From Minisyncoccota bacterium (lineage in GTDB: Bacteria; Patescibacteriota; Minisyncoccia; UBA6257): a DNA stretch of 38,162 nt. Positions 22,347-31,662 of the stretch are shown here, piece after piece (within the stretch, counting starts at the first letter, position 1; each line of letters opens with the position of its first letter). The DNA lies in NCBI GenBank assembly GCA_028695015.1, contig JAQVJR010000003.1, forward strand, positions 1 to 38,162, given 5' to 3'. The position numbers were made by a program, and so were the translations under genes. The notes beneath the pieces were generated by a model, which worked only from the letters and a program-made list of their open reading frames with translations, searched no databases and was not told the DNA's origin.

Positions 22347-24692
22347 ATGTCTTTATTAGATATTTTTTTTCCTGATTTAAGTGTTCGTTATCAAAAACAA
22401 AAATCAAAAATTGTTGCTGGGATTAATGAAAAGGAAAAAGAGATTAGTAATTTATCTCAATCAGAATTTCCTAAAAGGATAAAGTTTTTAAAAGAACAAA
22501 TTCAAAAAGGCGAAAGCCTAGATGCAATTTTACCAGAGGTTTTTGCCCTAACTCGAGAAGCTAGTAAGCGCACTTTAAAGCAGCGTCATTTTGATGTTCA
22601 GATTTTAGGAGGCATTGCCCTTCATGAAGGAAAAATTATTGAAATGAAGACTGGAGAAGGGAAAACATTAGTGGCTACATTGCCAGCAGTTTTAAATGCT
22701 ATTGAAGGTAAAGGAGTTCATATTGTCACGGTTAATGATTATTTAGCTAAGAGAGATGCGGTTTGGATGGGACAAGTTTATGATTATTTAGGATTAACCA
22801 CTAGTTGTTTAAGTCAAGATGGAAGTTATCTTTATGATTCACAATATATAGAAAAAAAAGACAAAAGAGAAGAATTAGATACAAAGAGAGATGAAATTGG
22901 TGGTTTTAAGGTTTTTAAAGAATTTTTACGCCCTATTGATAAAAAACAAGCATATTTAGCAGATATTACCTATGGTACTAATAGTGAATTTGGATTTGAT
23001 TATTTAAGAGATCATTTAATTTCTTCCTTAGAGGAAAAAACTCAGAGAGAGCACCAATATGTGATTATTGATGAAGCAGATAGTGTATTAATTGATGAAG
23101 CAAGAACACCTTTGATTATCTCGATGCCAGATCAACAAGCTGCTAAGCTGTATCAAGAATTTACTCAAGTGGTGCCTAAATTAAAAAAAGATTTAGATTT
23201 TACTGTTAATGAAAAAGACAGGGCCGTGGCTTTAACTGAAGAAGGATTAAATAAATTAGAAAAAATCTTTGGCTTTAATATCTTTGATGAAAAAGGCCTC
23301 CTGTATGTTCATCATCTAGAAACAGCATTAAAAGCCAATTATCTTTTTCTAAAAGATCGTGATTATATTGTCAAAGAAGGGAAAATAATTATCGTAGATG
23401 AATTTACTGGTCGTTTATTACCAAGTCGAAGATATTCTGGTGGCTTACATCAAGCCATTGAAGCTAAGGAAAGAGTGCCTATTCAAAGAGAGAGTCGCAC
23501 CATAGCTACAATTACCTTGCAAAACTATTTCCGTTTGTATAAAAAACTATCAGGAATGACTGGAACTGCCTTTACTTCATCAGAGGAATTTAAAAAAGTT
23601 TACAATGTTGAGGTTATAGTAATTCCCACTAATAAACCCATGGTGAGAAAAGATTTATCAGATAAAATTTATGAAACTGATGAATCAAAATTAAAGGCTA
23701 TCGTTCAAGAAGTAAAAGAAAAACATCAAGCAGGCCAACCAATATTAATTGGCACGCCATCAGTGGAAAAAAATGAATTATTAAGTTTGTATTTAAAAAG
23801 GGCTGGTATCCCTCATAATATTTTAAATGCTAAGAATCATGAAAGAGAAGGAGAGATAATTGCTCAAGCAGGAAAATTAAAAGCAGTTACCGTGGCCACT
23901 AATATGGCTGGACGAGGAGTGGACATTGTTTTGGGAGGTAATCCTCCAGATAAAGAACAAAAAGAAAAAGTCTTAAAATTAGGCGGCCTTTATGTTATTG
24001 GCACAGAAAGACATGAAGCTAGAAGAATAGATAATCAATTAAGAGGTCGGGCTGGTCGTCAAGGAGATATTGGTTCTTCACAATTTTTCATTTCTTTAGA
24101 AGATGATTTGATGCGTATTTTTGCTCCTAAATATTTATCAGGTATGATGCAGAAATTAGGTTGGCCAGCAGATCAAGCTATTGAACATCCAATGGTAACT
24201 AAATCTTTAGAAGTTGCCCAATCCAAGATAGAAGGCATGTATTTTGATATGAGAAAACATATCTTAGAATATGATGATGTGATTAATAAACAAAGAATCG
24301 CTTTTTATAGAATCCGTGATAATATTTTGGAAAAAGCAGCTATTAAGGAATTAAAAGATTATCTTGAAGAAATCTTTACAGAACTCAATGAAGAATTTCC
24401 TTTAAAAGATTATCAAGAAAAATCCACAGCTATTAGTGAAGAAAAATTATCAGATATTCTCAAAGCAATAATTTTAAGAATTTTAGACACTCTTTGGATA
24501 GAGCATATAGAAAAAATGGAATTCTTAAGAGATTCAACTTCCTTAAGAGCTTATGGCGGTAAAGATTCTTTAGTAGAATACAAAAAGGAAAGCTATTTCT
24601 TTTACAAATCCCTAGAAGAAAGATTTAAGGATTTCTTAGTGAATAATGTAAAAAATATGCTTTTAGCAGAAATACAGATAGAGAAAAAATAG
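22347..24692 (+). CDS. secA: Preprotein translocase ATPase SecA
   Basis: 781 aa. It drives secretory proteins through SecYEG with ATP. Walker A is at about 99 (MKTGEGKTL), the DEAD-like box at about 241 (IIDEADSVLIDEAR), and SAT-like and helicase motifs follow, including TNMAGRGVDIVLGG (about 515-528) and ERHEARRIDNQLRGRAGRQGD. Between LGLTTSCL and YLADITYGTNSEFGFDYLRDH there are about 45 extra residues rich in Lys/Asp/Glu compared with E. coli SecA. The C-terminal zinc-binding/SecB tail is absent; the protein ends soon after the helical scaffold. It lies 78 nt after hpf and 11 nt before scpA. Confidence 0.96.
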   Translation: MSLLDIFFPDLSVRYQKQKSKIVAGINEKEKEISNLSQSEFPKRIKFLKEQIQKGESLDAILPEVFALTREASKRTLKQRHFDVQILGGIALHEGKIIEMKTGEGKTLVATLPAVLNAIEGKGVHIVTVNDYLAKRDAVWMGQVYDYLGLTTSCLSQDGSYLYDSQYIEKKDKREELDTKRDEIGGFKVFKEFLRPIDKKQAYLADITYGTNSEFGFDYLRDHLISSLEEKTQREHQYVIIDEADSVLIDEARTPLIISMPDQQAAKLYQEFTQVVPKLKKDLDFTVNEKDRAVALTEEGLNKLEKIFGFNIFDEKGLLYVHHLETALKANYLFLKDRDYIVKEGKIIIVDEFTGRLLPSRRYSGGLHQAIEAKERVPIQRESRTIATITLQNYFRLYKKLSGMTGTAFTSSEEFKKVYNVEVIVIPTNKPMVRKDLSDKIYETDESKLKAIVQEVKEKHQAGQPILIGTPSVEKNELLSLYLKRAGIPHNILNAKNHEREGEIIAQAGKLKAVTVATNMAGRGVDIVLGGNPPDKEQKEKVLKLGGLYVIGTERHEARRIDNQLRGRAGRQGDIGSSQFFISLEDDLMRIFAPKYLSGMMQKLGWPADQAIEHPMVTKSLEVAQSKIEGMYFDMRKHILEYDDVINKQRIAFYRIRDNILEKAAIKELKDYLEEIFTELNEEFPLKDYQEKSTAISEEKLSDILKAIILRILDTLWIEHIEKMEFLRDSTSLRAYGGKDSLVEYKKESYFFYKSLEERFKDFLVNNVKNMLLAEIQIEKK

Positions 24693-24703
24693 TTTTTATC
24701 AGA

Positions 24704-25408
24704 ATGTACGAAATTAAAACCCAACAATTTACTGGACCTTTAGATCTTCTGCTGCAATTAGTAGAAAAGAATAATTTTGAAATTACAGAAATTTCTTTAG
24801 CTGAAGTTACTCAAGATTATCTGGCGCATATTAATAATCAAGATTTAGTGGCTCCTGAGAGTTTGGCAGATTTTTTAGTTATTGCCGCTACTTTGCTTTT
24901 AATAAAATCCAAAACTCTTTTACCAGTTTTAGTTTTAGAACCAGAAGAAGAAGAGGAGATTATGGATTTGGAACAACGTTTGCAATTATACAAACAATAC
25001 AAGGAAAAAGGAAAAGAGATAGAACAATTATGGCAAAAAAAATATTACCTCTATACTAGAACCCCATGGGCAGATGTTGTTAATGAATTTTCACCACCGC
25101 CTCATTTGACTACAGATAATCTTTTACAATCTTTTAAAAAAATCTTATCAGAATTTGAAAAACCTGTTGTTTTAAAAGAAAAAAAGCTTAAGCAGATAGC
25201 CACTCTTAAAGAAAGAATTCAAGAATTAATACAAAAATTAACTCAAGGTAAAGATTATAATTTTAAAGAATTGACCAATTCAAAGCAGGATAATAAAATG
25301 GAATTAATTGTAACTTTTTTAGCTATCTTGTATTTGGCTAAGGAAAACTTAATTAAAATACAACAAGATAAAAATTTTAGTTCTCTATGGATATCAAGTC
25401 AAAAATAG
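24704..25408 (+). CDS. scpA: Segregation and condensation protein A
   Basis: 234 aa. The opening FTGPLDLLLQLVEKNNFEITEISLAEVTQDYL and then ADFLVIAATLLLIKSKTLLP are the kleisin N-terminal signatures. The C-terminal winged helix (ELIVTFLAILYLAKENLIKIQQ) binds the SMC head. ScpA bridges the SMC ATPase heads in chromosome condensation. It overlaps scpB by 22 nt, the normal coupled arrangement. No smc gene is in the window. Confidence 0.93.
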   Translation: MYEIKTQQFTGPLDLLLQLVEKNNFEITEISLAEVTQDYLAHINNQDLVAPESLADFLVIAATLLLIKSKTLLPVLVLEPEEEEEIMDLEQRLQLYKQYKEKGKEIEQLWQKKYYLYTRTPWADVVNEFSPPPHLTTDNLLQSFKKILSEFEKPVVLKEKKLKQIATLKERIQELIQKLTQGKDYNFKELTNSKQDNKMELIVTFLAILYLAKENLIKIQQDKNFSSLWISSQK

Positions 25409-25914
25409 AAAGTTTGCTTTTTGCTGCTGGAGAGCCTCTTTCTCTTCAAAGAATAAGCAAAATAATAGAAGAAAAAGAATCCAAGGTTAAAGAAACCTTA
25501 GAGATTTTAAAAGAAGAATTTAATGCTCCAGAAAGAGGGATGAGGATTTTAGAAAATGATGGTCAGTGGTTAATGACAACAGCGCCAGAAGCAACATCTT
25601 TTATTCAAAAATTGAAAAAAGAGGTTTTAGAAGGGGATTTAAGCAATGTGGCTCAGGAAACCTTGGCTATTATTGCTTATCAAGGACCAATTATGAGAAC
25701 AGAAATAAATGAAATTAGAGGAGTTGAATCTACTTATACAATCAATCAATTATTATCTAGAGGGTTAATAGAGCGTTCTCGTCATCCTCAGCGATACAAT
25801 ACTTATCTTTATAGTATTTCTTTTGCTTTTTTACAGCATTTAGGTATTGAGAAAAAAGAAGATTTGCCTCAATTTGATGAATTTAAAAAAGATGGAAAAG
25901 AATCAGAAGAATAA
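25387..25914 (+). CDS. scpB: Segregation and condensation protein B
   Basis: 175 aa. Starts KSKIESLLFAAGEPLSLQRISKIIE, the ScpB winged-helix opening, and contains VAQETLAIIAYQGPIMRTEINEIRGV, the strongest family signature, then LLSRGLIERSRHPQRYNTYLY. ScpB dimers bind ScpA in the SMC complex. Its 3' end overlaps the start of the next gene by about 23 nt, so scpA, scpB and the carboxypeptidase are probably one message. Confidence 0.93.
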   Translation: MDIKSKIESLLFAAGEPLSLQRISKIIEEKESKVKETLEILKEEFNAPERGMRILENDGQWLMTTAPEATSFIQKLKKEVLEGDLSNVAQETLAIIAYQGPIMRTEINEIRGVESTYTINQLLSRGLIERSRHPQRYNTYLYSISFAFLQHLGIEKKEDLPQFDEFKKDGKESEE

Positions 25915-26836
25915 AATTAATAAAAATTCCTTTTATCAATTTGCTCAAGAAAAGCCTTATTTGTTTTGGGCAATGTTTGTTTTAAGCTTAATGGTAGTTA
26001 TTACTGGCATTGTCCTTAGCATAGAAATATTAGAATATTCTTTAGATGACCTTTTTGATTTTCAAACCCCACCTCCAGAATTACAAGCAACAGCTTATCT
26101 AATAGGGGAAATTAACTCTGGAAAAATATTAGCTAAAGAAAACAGTAGACTTCATTTGTTTCCAGCTTCCTTAACTAAATTAATGACGGCAATAATTGTT
26201 TTAGAAAATTCTTCTTTAGATGAAGAGGTTTTTATTAGTGCTTATGCTGTGAGCATGGAAGGAGATGAAGGAGGATTAGTAACTGGAGAAACAATTAAGA
26301 CTGATGATTTATTAAAAATTCTTTTATTGCCTTCTTCTAATGATGCAGCTAAAGCTTTTGAAGAAGCTTTAGAAAAGAAAGGGAAAAATTTTATTGAGTT
26401 GATGAATAAAAAAGCCAAGGAGATAGGGTTGTATAATACAGCTTTTTTTGATCCAAGTGGTTTAGATAGGGAAGGTAATTTTACAAATACTGAAGATTTA
26501 TTTATTTTAAGTAAAGAGATTTATACAAAATATCCTTATTTGGGAGAAATTAGTCGTTTAAAAGAGGCAATTGTTTATTCAACAGACTATCAAGTTGTTC
26601 ATCAGATAGAAAATACAAATATTTTAGCTGGGAAAATAGATAATTTATGGGGAGGCAAAACTGGTACTACCCCAGAGGCAAAAGATTGTCTTTTAACCAT
26701 TTATGAATTTCCTTTTCCAGGAAAAGATGATAAGATAGTAATAGCGATTATCATTTTAAATTCAACAGATCGTTTTGGAGATACAATCAAATTGTATAAC
26801 TGGGTAGAAGAACAATTATTAATGACTTATCAATAA
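25892..26836 (+). CDS. dacA: D-alanyl-D-alanine carboxypeptidase (S11, DacA family)
   Basis: 314 aa from the ATG at 25892; earlier in-frame ATGs at 25847 and 25877 would extend the overlap with scpB. One N-terminal membrane helix (about 28-48) acts as signal or anchor. Penicillin-binding motifs are complete: S93-L-T-K96 (PASLTKLMTA), S-S-N near 148-150 and GGKTGTTPEAKDC. The enzyme trims the terminal D-Ala of muropeptides outside the membrane and so limits cross-linking. No C-terminal amphipathic anchor is visible. It lies 3 nt before mraY, which ties wall precursor synthesis and trimming together. Confidence 0.9.
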   Translation: MEKNQKNKINKNSFYQFAQEKPYLFWAMFVLSLMVVITGIVLSIEILEYSLDDLFDFQTPPPELQATAYLIGEINSGKILAKENSRLHLFPASLTKLMTAIIVLENSSLDEEVFISAYAVSMEGDEGGLVTGETIKTDDLLKILLLPSSNDAAKAFEEALEKKGKNFIELMNKKAKEIGLYNTAFFDPSGLDREGNFTNTEDLFILSKEIYTKYPYLGEISRLKEAIVYSTDYQVVHQIENTNILAGKIDNLWGGKTGTTPEAKDCLLTIYEFPFPGKDDKIVIAIIILNSTDRFGDTIKLYNWVEEQLLMTYQ

Positions 26837-26839
26837 TTT

Positions 26840-27898
26840 ATGATCTTTGGTTCGCCAGCTTTTCATATTATTCGTATTCTTTTTCTAGGAGTTTTTACTT
26901 CAATTTTAGCTATTCTTTTAACACCTTTATTAACTCATTTTCTTTACAAGTATAGTATTAGAAAACAAATCCGTTCTGATGAAAATGCGCCAGTCTATAT
27001 GGCGCTTCATCAAAAAAAAGAAGGCACGCCAACAATGGGTGGTATTCTGATTTGGGGTTCAACTATATTTGTAACTTTGTTGTTTTTTATTCTTTCCCAA
27101 GTGACTAATGGGTTTTTTGGTGCTTTAAATTTCTTATCTCGTGCTCAGACCTGGTTGCCTTTAGGTGCAATGTTAGGCGCAGCTTTAGTTGGCTTAGGTG
27201 ATGATTTATTAGGAGTTTTAAGAATAGGGGCTAAAGGCGGTGGTTTAAGAATGAGAGAAAAGATTATTATCTATACTTTAATTGCTTTAATAGGCGCTTG
27301 GTGGTTTTGGGCCAAATTAGAAAGAGATTCTATTTTCATTCCTTTTTTTGGTGTTTTTAGTTTGGGTTCATGGTATCCATTGTTTTTTGTATTTGTTTTA
27401 GTGGCTACTACTTTTTCTATGAATGAAGCTGATGGTCTAGATGGCTTGGCTGGGGGGATTTCTTTAATTGGTTTTGCTTGTTTATTAGTAGTGGCTTTTT
27501 CTCAAGGAATGTATAATTTAGCTGCTTTTCTAAGTGTGATTGCAGGCAGTTTAGTGGCTTTTCTTTGGTATAATGTTTATCCCGCTCGTTTTTTTATGGG
27601 TGATACTGGGGCTATGGCCTTAGGTATTACCATGGGAGTAGTGGCCATGATAACTGATACTGCTTTGTTCTTGCCTTTTTTCTGTTTTATCTTAGTGGCT
27701 GAATCTTTATCAGTGATTATCCAAAAAACATATCGTAGAATTAAAAAGAAAAAGCTTTTCTTATCAACACCGATTCATCATCATTTTGAAGCTAAGGGTT
27801 GGCCAGAAACTAAAGTCACCATGCGTTTTTGGTTAATAGCTGGTGTGGTTGCTGTTTTTGGTTTAGCGCTTTACTTTCTTGATATGTTTTTAGTATAA
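26840..27898 (+). CDS. mraY: Phospho-N-acetylmuramoyl-pentapeptide transferase
   Basis: 352 aa, ten membrane segments. It transfers phospho-MurNAc-pentapeptide to undecaprenyl phosphate, giving lipid I. Signatures: GTPTMGGILIWGST, LVGLGDDLLGVLRIGAKGG (DDD-type acidic patch), NEADGLDGLAGG, the metal-binding FMGDTGAMALG and the PIHHHFEAKGWPETKVTMRFW loop. All catalytic Asp and His residues appear present. It is isolated from the usual mur/dcw genes and instead sits between dacA and the pilus operon. Confidence 0.96.
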   Translation: MIFGSPAFHIIRILFLGVFTSILAILLTPLLTHFLYKYSIRKQIRSDENAPVYMALHQKKEGTPTMGGILIWGSTIFVTLLFFILSQVTNGFFGALNFLSRAQTWLPLGAMLGAALVGLGDDLLGVLRIGAKGGGLRMREKIIIYTLIALIGAWWFWAKLERDSIFIPFFGVFSLGSWYPLFFVFVLVATTFSMNEADGLDGLAGGISLIGFACLLVVAFSQGMYNLAAFLSVIAGSLVAFLWYNVYPARFFMGDTGAMALGITMGVVAMITDTALFLPFFCFILVAESLSVIIQKTYRRIKKKKLFLSTPIHHHFEAKGWPETKVTMRFWLIAGVVAVFGLALYFLDMFLV

Positions 27899-27946
27899 TA
27901 TATTAGATAGAAGATAATTTTTAAAATGTTTTAATTTTTTTATAAA

Positions 27947-29011
27947 ATGGATTATCAAAAGAAAATGGCAGAGTTAATGGTTTTAGCAGCTCAACAAGGA
28001 GCTTCTGATTTGCATCTAGGTGTAGGTAAGCATCCTACAGTGAGAATAGATGGGAACTTAGTTCCTATTTCCAATGAAGCGATTTTAACTCCTGAAATGA
28101 CTGCAGGTTTAATAGGCGCCTTATTAACAGAAGAACAGCAAGATAAGTTAATTAGTGAAAGAGAAATTGATTTTGCTTTTGCTTTTGAGAATAAAATTCG
28201 TTTTAGGGTTAATGTCTATTTTCAAAAAGGATATCTTTCTGCAGCCTTAAGGTTAATCCCAGTGCATATTAGAACCATAGAAGAATTAGGTTTACCTTCA
28301 ATATTACATGAATTTACAAAATATCAGCAAGGGTTCTTCTTAGTAGTGGGTCCGGCTGGGCATGGAAAGACAACTACTTTGGCTGCTTTAATAGATGAAA
28401 TTAATCATAAAAGGATGGAACACATTATTACGATTGAAGAGCCAATTGAATATACTTTTAGCCAAGACAGAGCTTTAATAGATCAAAGAGAAGTGGGCAC
28501 AGATACAGTAAGTTTTCATCGGGGCTTACGTTCTGTTTTGCGTCAAGACCCTGATGTGATTATGATTGGGGAAATGCGAGACCCAGAATCAATTTCTATT
28601 GCCTTAACAGCAGCAGAAACCGGTCATTTGGTATTTTCTACTTTGCATACTAATTCAGCTAGCCAAACCATAGATAGGATTGTTGATAGTTTTCCTGGAT
28701 CTCAGCAAAGCCAGATTAGTTCTCAATTAGCCACGACTTTAATTGGTATTGTTTCTGAGAGATTAATTCCTCGGATTTCTGGTGGCCGAGTACCTGCTTG
28801 TGAAGTTATGTTTGCTAACTCAGCTATTAAGAATTTAATCAGGGAAAAGAAAAGCTATCAGATTGATTTGGTTATTGAAACCAGTGTTCAAGAAGGCATG
28901 GTTTCTCTAAATCGTTCTTTAATGGAATTGGTTCGCAAAAGAGAAATATCTTTGGAAACAGCAGAAAATTATTCCTTAAATCCAACAGAGCTAAGACAAT
29001 TATTAGGTTAA
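27947..29011 (+). CDS. pilT: Type IV pilus retraction ATPase PilT
   Basis: 354 aa. N-terminal PAS-like domain with ASDLHLGVGKHPTVRIDG, then Walker A GPAGHGKTT (about 135-143), IITIEEPIEY (Asp box), RSVLRQDPDVIMIGEMRD (Walker B) and ALTAAETGHLVFSTLHTN (His box). The AIRNLIRE-type PilT motif appears as AIKNLIREKK. The Walker A loop reads AGHGKT rather than the common TGSGKS. PilT hexamers depolymerise the pilus. It is the first gene of the pilus operon here; the extension ATPase PilB is not in the window. Confidence 0.94.
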   Translation: MDYQKKMAELMVLAAQQGASDLHLGVGKHPTVRIDGNLVPISNEAILTPEMTAGLIGALLTEEQQDKLISEREIDFAFAFENKIRFRVNVYFQKGYLSAALRLIPVHIRTIEELGLPSILHEFTKYQQGFFLVVGPAGHGKTTTLAALIDEINHKRMEHIITIEEPIEYTFSQDRALIDQREVGTDTVSFHRGLRSVLRQDPDVIMIGEMRDPESISIALTAAETGHLVFSTLHTNSASQTIDRIVDSFPGSQQSQISSQLATTLIGIVSERLIPRISGGRVPACEVMFANSAIKNLIREKKSYQIDLVIETSVQEGMVSLNRSLMELVRKREISLETAENYSLNPTELRQLLG

Positions 29012-29018
29012 TAAATAC

Positions 29019-30227
29019 ATGAAATATATTTATCGCGCTAAAGACAAACAAGGAAATATTAAAACAGGAAGAGTAGAAGCTCGTTCCTTAGATGTGGCCA
29101 TAAATATTCTTCAAGGCTATGGCTTAATAGTTGTTGAAATTACTCCTGAAAGAAAAGCTACAATTCTAGATGGAATTTTTGGCAGACAAGCTAGGGTTAA
29201 TAAAAAGGATTTATCTATTTTCCTTCGTCAATTTGCTACTTTATTACAATCTCAGGTTCCTTTAATCGAAGCCTTAAGAACTCTTTATCTTCAAGCAGCC
29301 ACACCAACAATTAAAGATTTAGTTTTTGAATTAATTTCTGATTTAGATGCTGGTTTACCTCTTTCTAAAGCAGTAAGTAAAAGAGATGATGTGTTTGGAG
29401 AATTTTATAGCCAGATGATGAAATCTGGAGAAATCTCAGGACGCTTAGAAGAGGTGGTTACATATTTAGCAGATTATGCTGAACATGAAAATGATTTGAG
29501 AAATAAAATGAAATCAGCTTCAACTTATCCCATATTCTTATTTGCTACTTTTGCCTTTATCGCTATAATCGTTACTGTTACTTTAGCTCCGCAAATGGTT
29601 TCAATTTTTGAAGAATTTGGAGCTACACCTCCTCTTGGCACCAAGATTTTAATTGTCATTGGCGAGTTTTTTAAAAATTGGGGATTAGTAGCTGCTGCTT
29701 TATTAGCTGGGTTTGCCTGGTTTCTACTAAATTATTTTCGTTCAGCAGAAGGTAGGAGGTTTTTAGGTATTTATATGCTAAGAGTTCCTATCTTAGGAGA
29801 AATCTATAAAAAAATATTTATTACTCGTTTTTGTGAAACCATAGGTACTTTAGTACTTGGTGGTATTCCTATTGTCACTGCTTTTGAAGTAGCTGGAGAG
29901 GCAACAGGTAATTATGTTTATCAAACTATTGGTTATAATGTAGCAGAAAGCATTAGAAGAGGTGAGAGTATTAGTAAAACTTTAGCTAACTATCATAAGT
30001 ATTTACCACCTTTGGTTAGTCAAATGGCTGCAGTAGGAGAGAGCACTGGTCGTTTAGAAAATATTTTAAGAATAGTAGCTGGATATTATCAAAAAGAAGT
30101 TGACCGAGCCTTTTCCTCAATGATAGATTTATTACAACCAATTCTAGTTGTTATTATTGGTATTTTAGTAGCTTTCTTAGTTTCAGCTATTTTATTACCT
30201 ATTTACCAATTAGCCCAAAGCGTATAA
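29019..30227 (+). CDS. pilC: Type IV pilus inner membrane platform protein PilC (GspF family)
   Basis: 402 aa. Opens with YIYRAKDKQGNIKTGRVEA, the usual PilC start. Two homologous T2SSF domains follow, each with a FLRQFATLLQSQVPLIEAL / FCETIGTLVLGGIPIVTAFEV helix and the MKSGEISGRLEE / MAAVGESTGRLEN signature; three membrane helices. PilC couples the ATPases to pilin assembly. It lies 7 nt after pilT. Confidence 0.94.
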   Translation: MKYIYRAKDKQGNIKTGRVEARSLDVAINILQGYGLIVVEITPERKATILDGIFGRQARVNKKDLSIFLRQFATLLQSQVPLIEALRTLYLQAATPTIKDLVFELISDLDAGLPLSKAVSKRDDVFGEFYSQMMKSGEISGRLEEVVTYLADYAEHENDLRNKMKSASTYPIFLFATFAFIAIIVTVTLAPQMVSIFEEFGATPPLGTKILIVIGEFFKNWGLVAAALLAGFAWFLLNYFRSAEGRRFLGIYMLRVPILGEIYKKIFITRFCETIGTLVLGGIPIVTAFEVAGEATGNYVYQTIGYNVAESIRRGESISKTLANYHKYLPPLVSQMAAVGESTGRLENILRIVAGYYQKEVDRAFSSMIDLLQPILVVIIGILVAFLVSAILLPIYQLAQSV

Positions 30228-30282
30228 TAGATGGGGATAATAATTAATAAAGGTCGGATAATATAATTAATAATATAAAAAG

Positions 30283-30744
30283 ATGAAAAATAAAAAAGGT
30301 TTTACACTTATTGAAATGTTAATCGTAATTACGATTATTGCCGTTCTAGCCTCTTTGATATTAGTTGGTATGGGAGGGGCTCAAGCAAGATCTCGGGACT
30401 CAAGAAGAATAGCTGATTTGCATAATATGATGAATGCACTGGAGCTTTATAATTCCAAACATGGTCTTTATCCAGATTATAAACAAGGGAAAATTGCCTC
30501 AGCTGATGATTGGGATAATTTTACAAAAGATTTAAAACCTGAGACAGGGGTAAGTAGTTTCCCAAGAGATCCTTTGAGCACTACTAAGTATTTTTATCGA
30601 TATGTAGCAAGCGATGAGTTAACTGATTATATTTTAGCAGCAGTCTTAGAGCAAGAAAACCCTGCTTTAAGAGAAACAGAAGAAGAAACTGTATTAGGTA
30701 TTAGCTGTGGTATATCACACATGACTTATTGTATTAGACCTTAA
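30283..30744 (+). CDS. Type IV pilin (major pilin candidate)
   Basis: 153 aa prepilin with a 6-residue leader: MKNKKG then FTLIEMLIVITIIAVLASLIL, the class III signal with Glu5 and a long hydrophobic helix. The cleavage site is G6/F7. The globular part includes DSRRIADLHNMMNALELYNSKHGLYPD, the common pseudopilin G/minor pilin pattern. Two Cys near the end (SCGISHMTYC) could form the D-loop disulfide. It is followed after 6 nt by the peptidase that would process it. A TATAAT at 30262-30267 with no good -35 may give it extra expression. Confidence 0.9.
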   Translation: MKNKKGFTLIEMLIVITIIAVLASLILVGMGGAQARSRDSRRIADLHNMMNALELYNSKHGLYPDYKQGKIASADDWDNFTKDLKPETGVSSFPRDPLSTTKYFYRYVASDELTDYILAAVLEQENPALRETEEETVLGISCGISHMTYCIRP

Positions 30745-30750
30745 AATTTA

Positions 30751-31650
30751 ATGGAATTTAGTTTTTTACTTCCTTTAGTTTTTTTATTTGGCACGATAAT
30801 AGGTAGTTTTCTAAATGTTATTATTGATAGAGCTGATACAAAAGAATCCCCTTTAAAAGGGGGTTCTTATTGTCCTCATTGTCAAAAATCCTTAAAATGG
30901 TGGGAATTGATTCCAATTTTTAGTTTTCTTTTTTTAAAAGGAAAATGTTCTTCTTGTAAACATAAATTATCTTGGCAATATCCTTTAGTAGAGACAATAA
31001 CTGGTTTGCTTTTTATGTTTATTGTGATGAGGTTTTTACGTTTTTCTTTTATTAATCCTTATTTGTGGCAAAATATTAATCTGGAAAATATTTTAATAAT
31101 CTTGAATTTCTTGTTTTGGTTTTATTGGATTAGTGTTTTAATTGTGATTTCAGTTTATGATTTTAAAAAATATTTAATCTTAAATGATGTTTTAATTCCA
31201 GGTATTATAATTACTTTTACTTGGAGAATATTATTAGGGTTTTTAATACAAAAGAATTCTTTAAATATCTTGCCGTATTTTTTTAGATATTTAGGGGATA
31301 AAAGTTTTCTTTTTGGTTATCATTCTTATTTTTCTTCTTTATTTTTAGGAATTGCTTTTTTCTGTGGCCTTATCTCTTTATTAGCTTGGTTAACTCAAGA
31401 GAAAGCTATGGGTTGGGGTGATGCTATTTTAGCGTTTTTCTTAGGCTCTATCTTAGGTTGGCCAGAATCATTAATTGCTTTAATAATTGGCTTTTTAATT
31501 GGTGGTTTTGTTTCTGTAGTATTGATTGCTTTTAAAAAAAAGACAATGAAAAGCTATTTACCCTTTGCTCCTTTTCTTTCTTTTGGAGCGCTGACAGTTT
31601 TGTTTTTTGGTGATATAATAATAAAGATGTATCTGTCATTAATATTATAA
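30751..31650 (+). CDS. pilD: Prepilin peptidase (A24 family)
   Basis: 299 aa, eight or so membrane helices. Opens FGTIIGSFLNVIIDR, the N-methyltransferase domain hallmark. Two zinc pairs are present, CPHC and CSSC, about 24 residues apart. The catalytic Asp pair is visible as YDFKKYLI and MGWGDAILAFFLG. The enzyme cleaves prepilin leaders at the inner membrane and methylates the new N-terminal Phe. It lies within the operon of its substrates. No key residue is missing. Confidence 0.94.
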   Translation: MEFSFLLPLVFLFGTIIGSFLNVIIDRADTKESPLKGGSYCPHCQKSLKWWELIPIFSFLFLKGKCSSCKHKLSWQYPLVETITGLLFMFIVMRFLRFSFINPYLWQNINLENILIILNFLFWFYWISVLIVISVYDFKKYLILNDVLIPGIIITFTWRILLGFLIQKNSLNILPYFFRYLGDKSFLFGYHSYFSSLFLGIAFFCGLISLLAWLTQEKAMGWGDAILAFFLGSILGWPESLIALIIGFLIGGFVSVVLIAFKKKTMKSYLPFAPFLSFGALTVLFFGDIIIKMYLSLIL

Positions 31651-31662
31651 GGGAATATTAAG

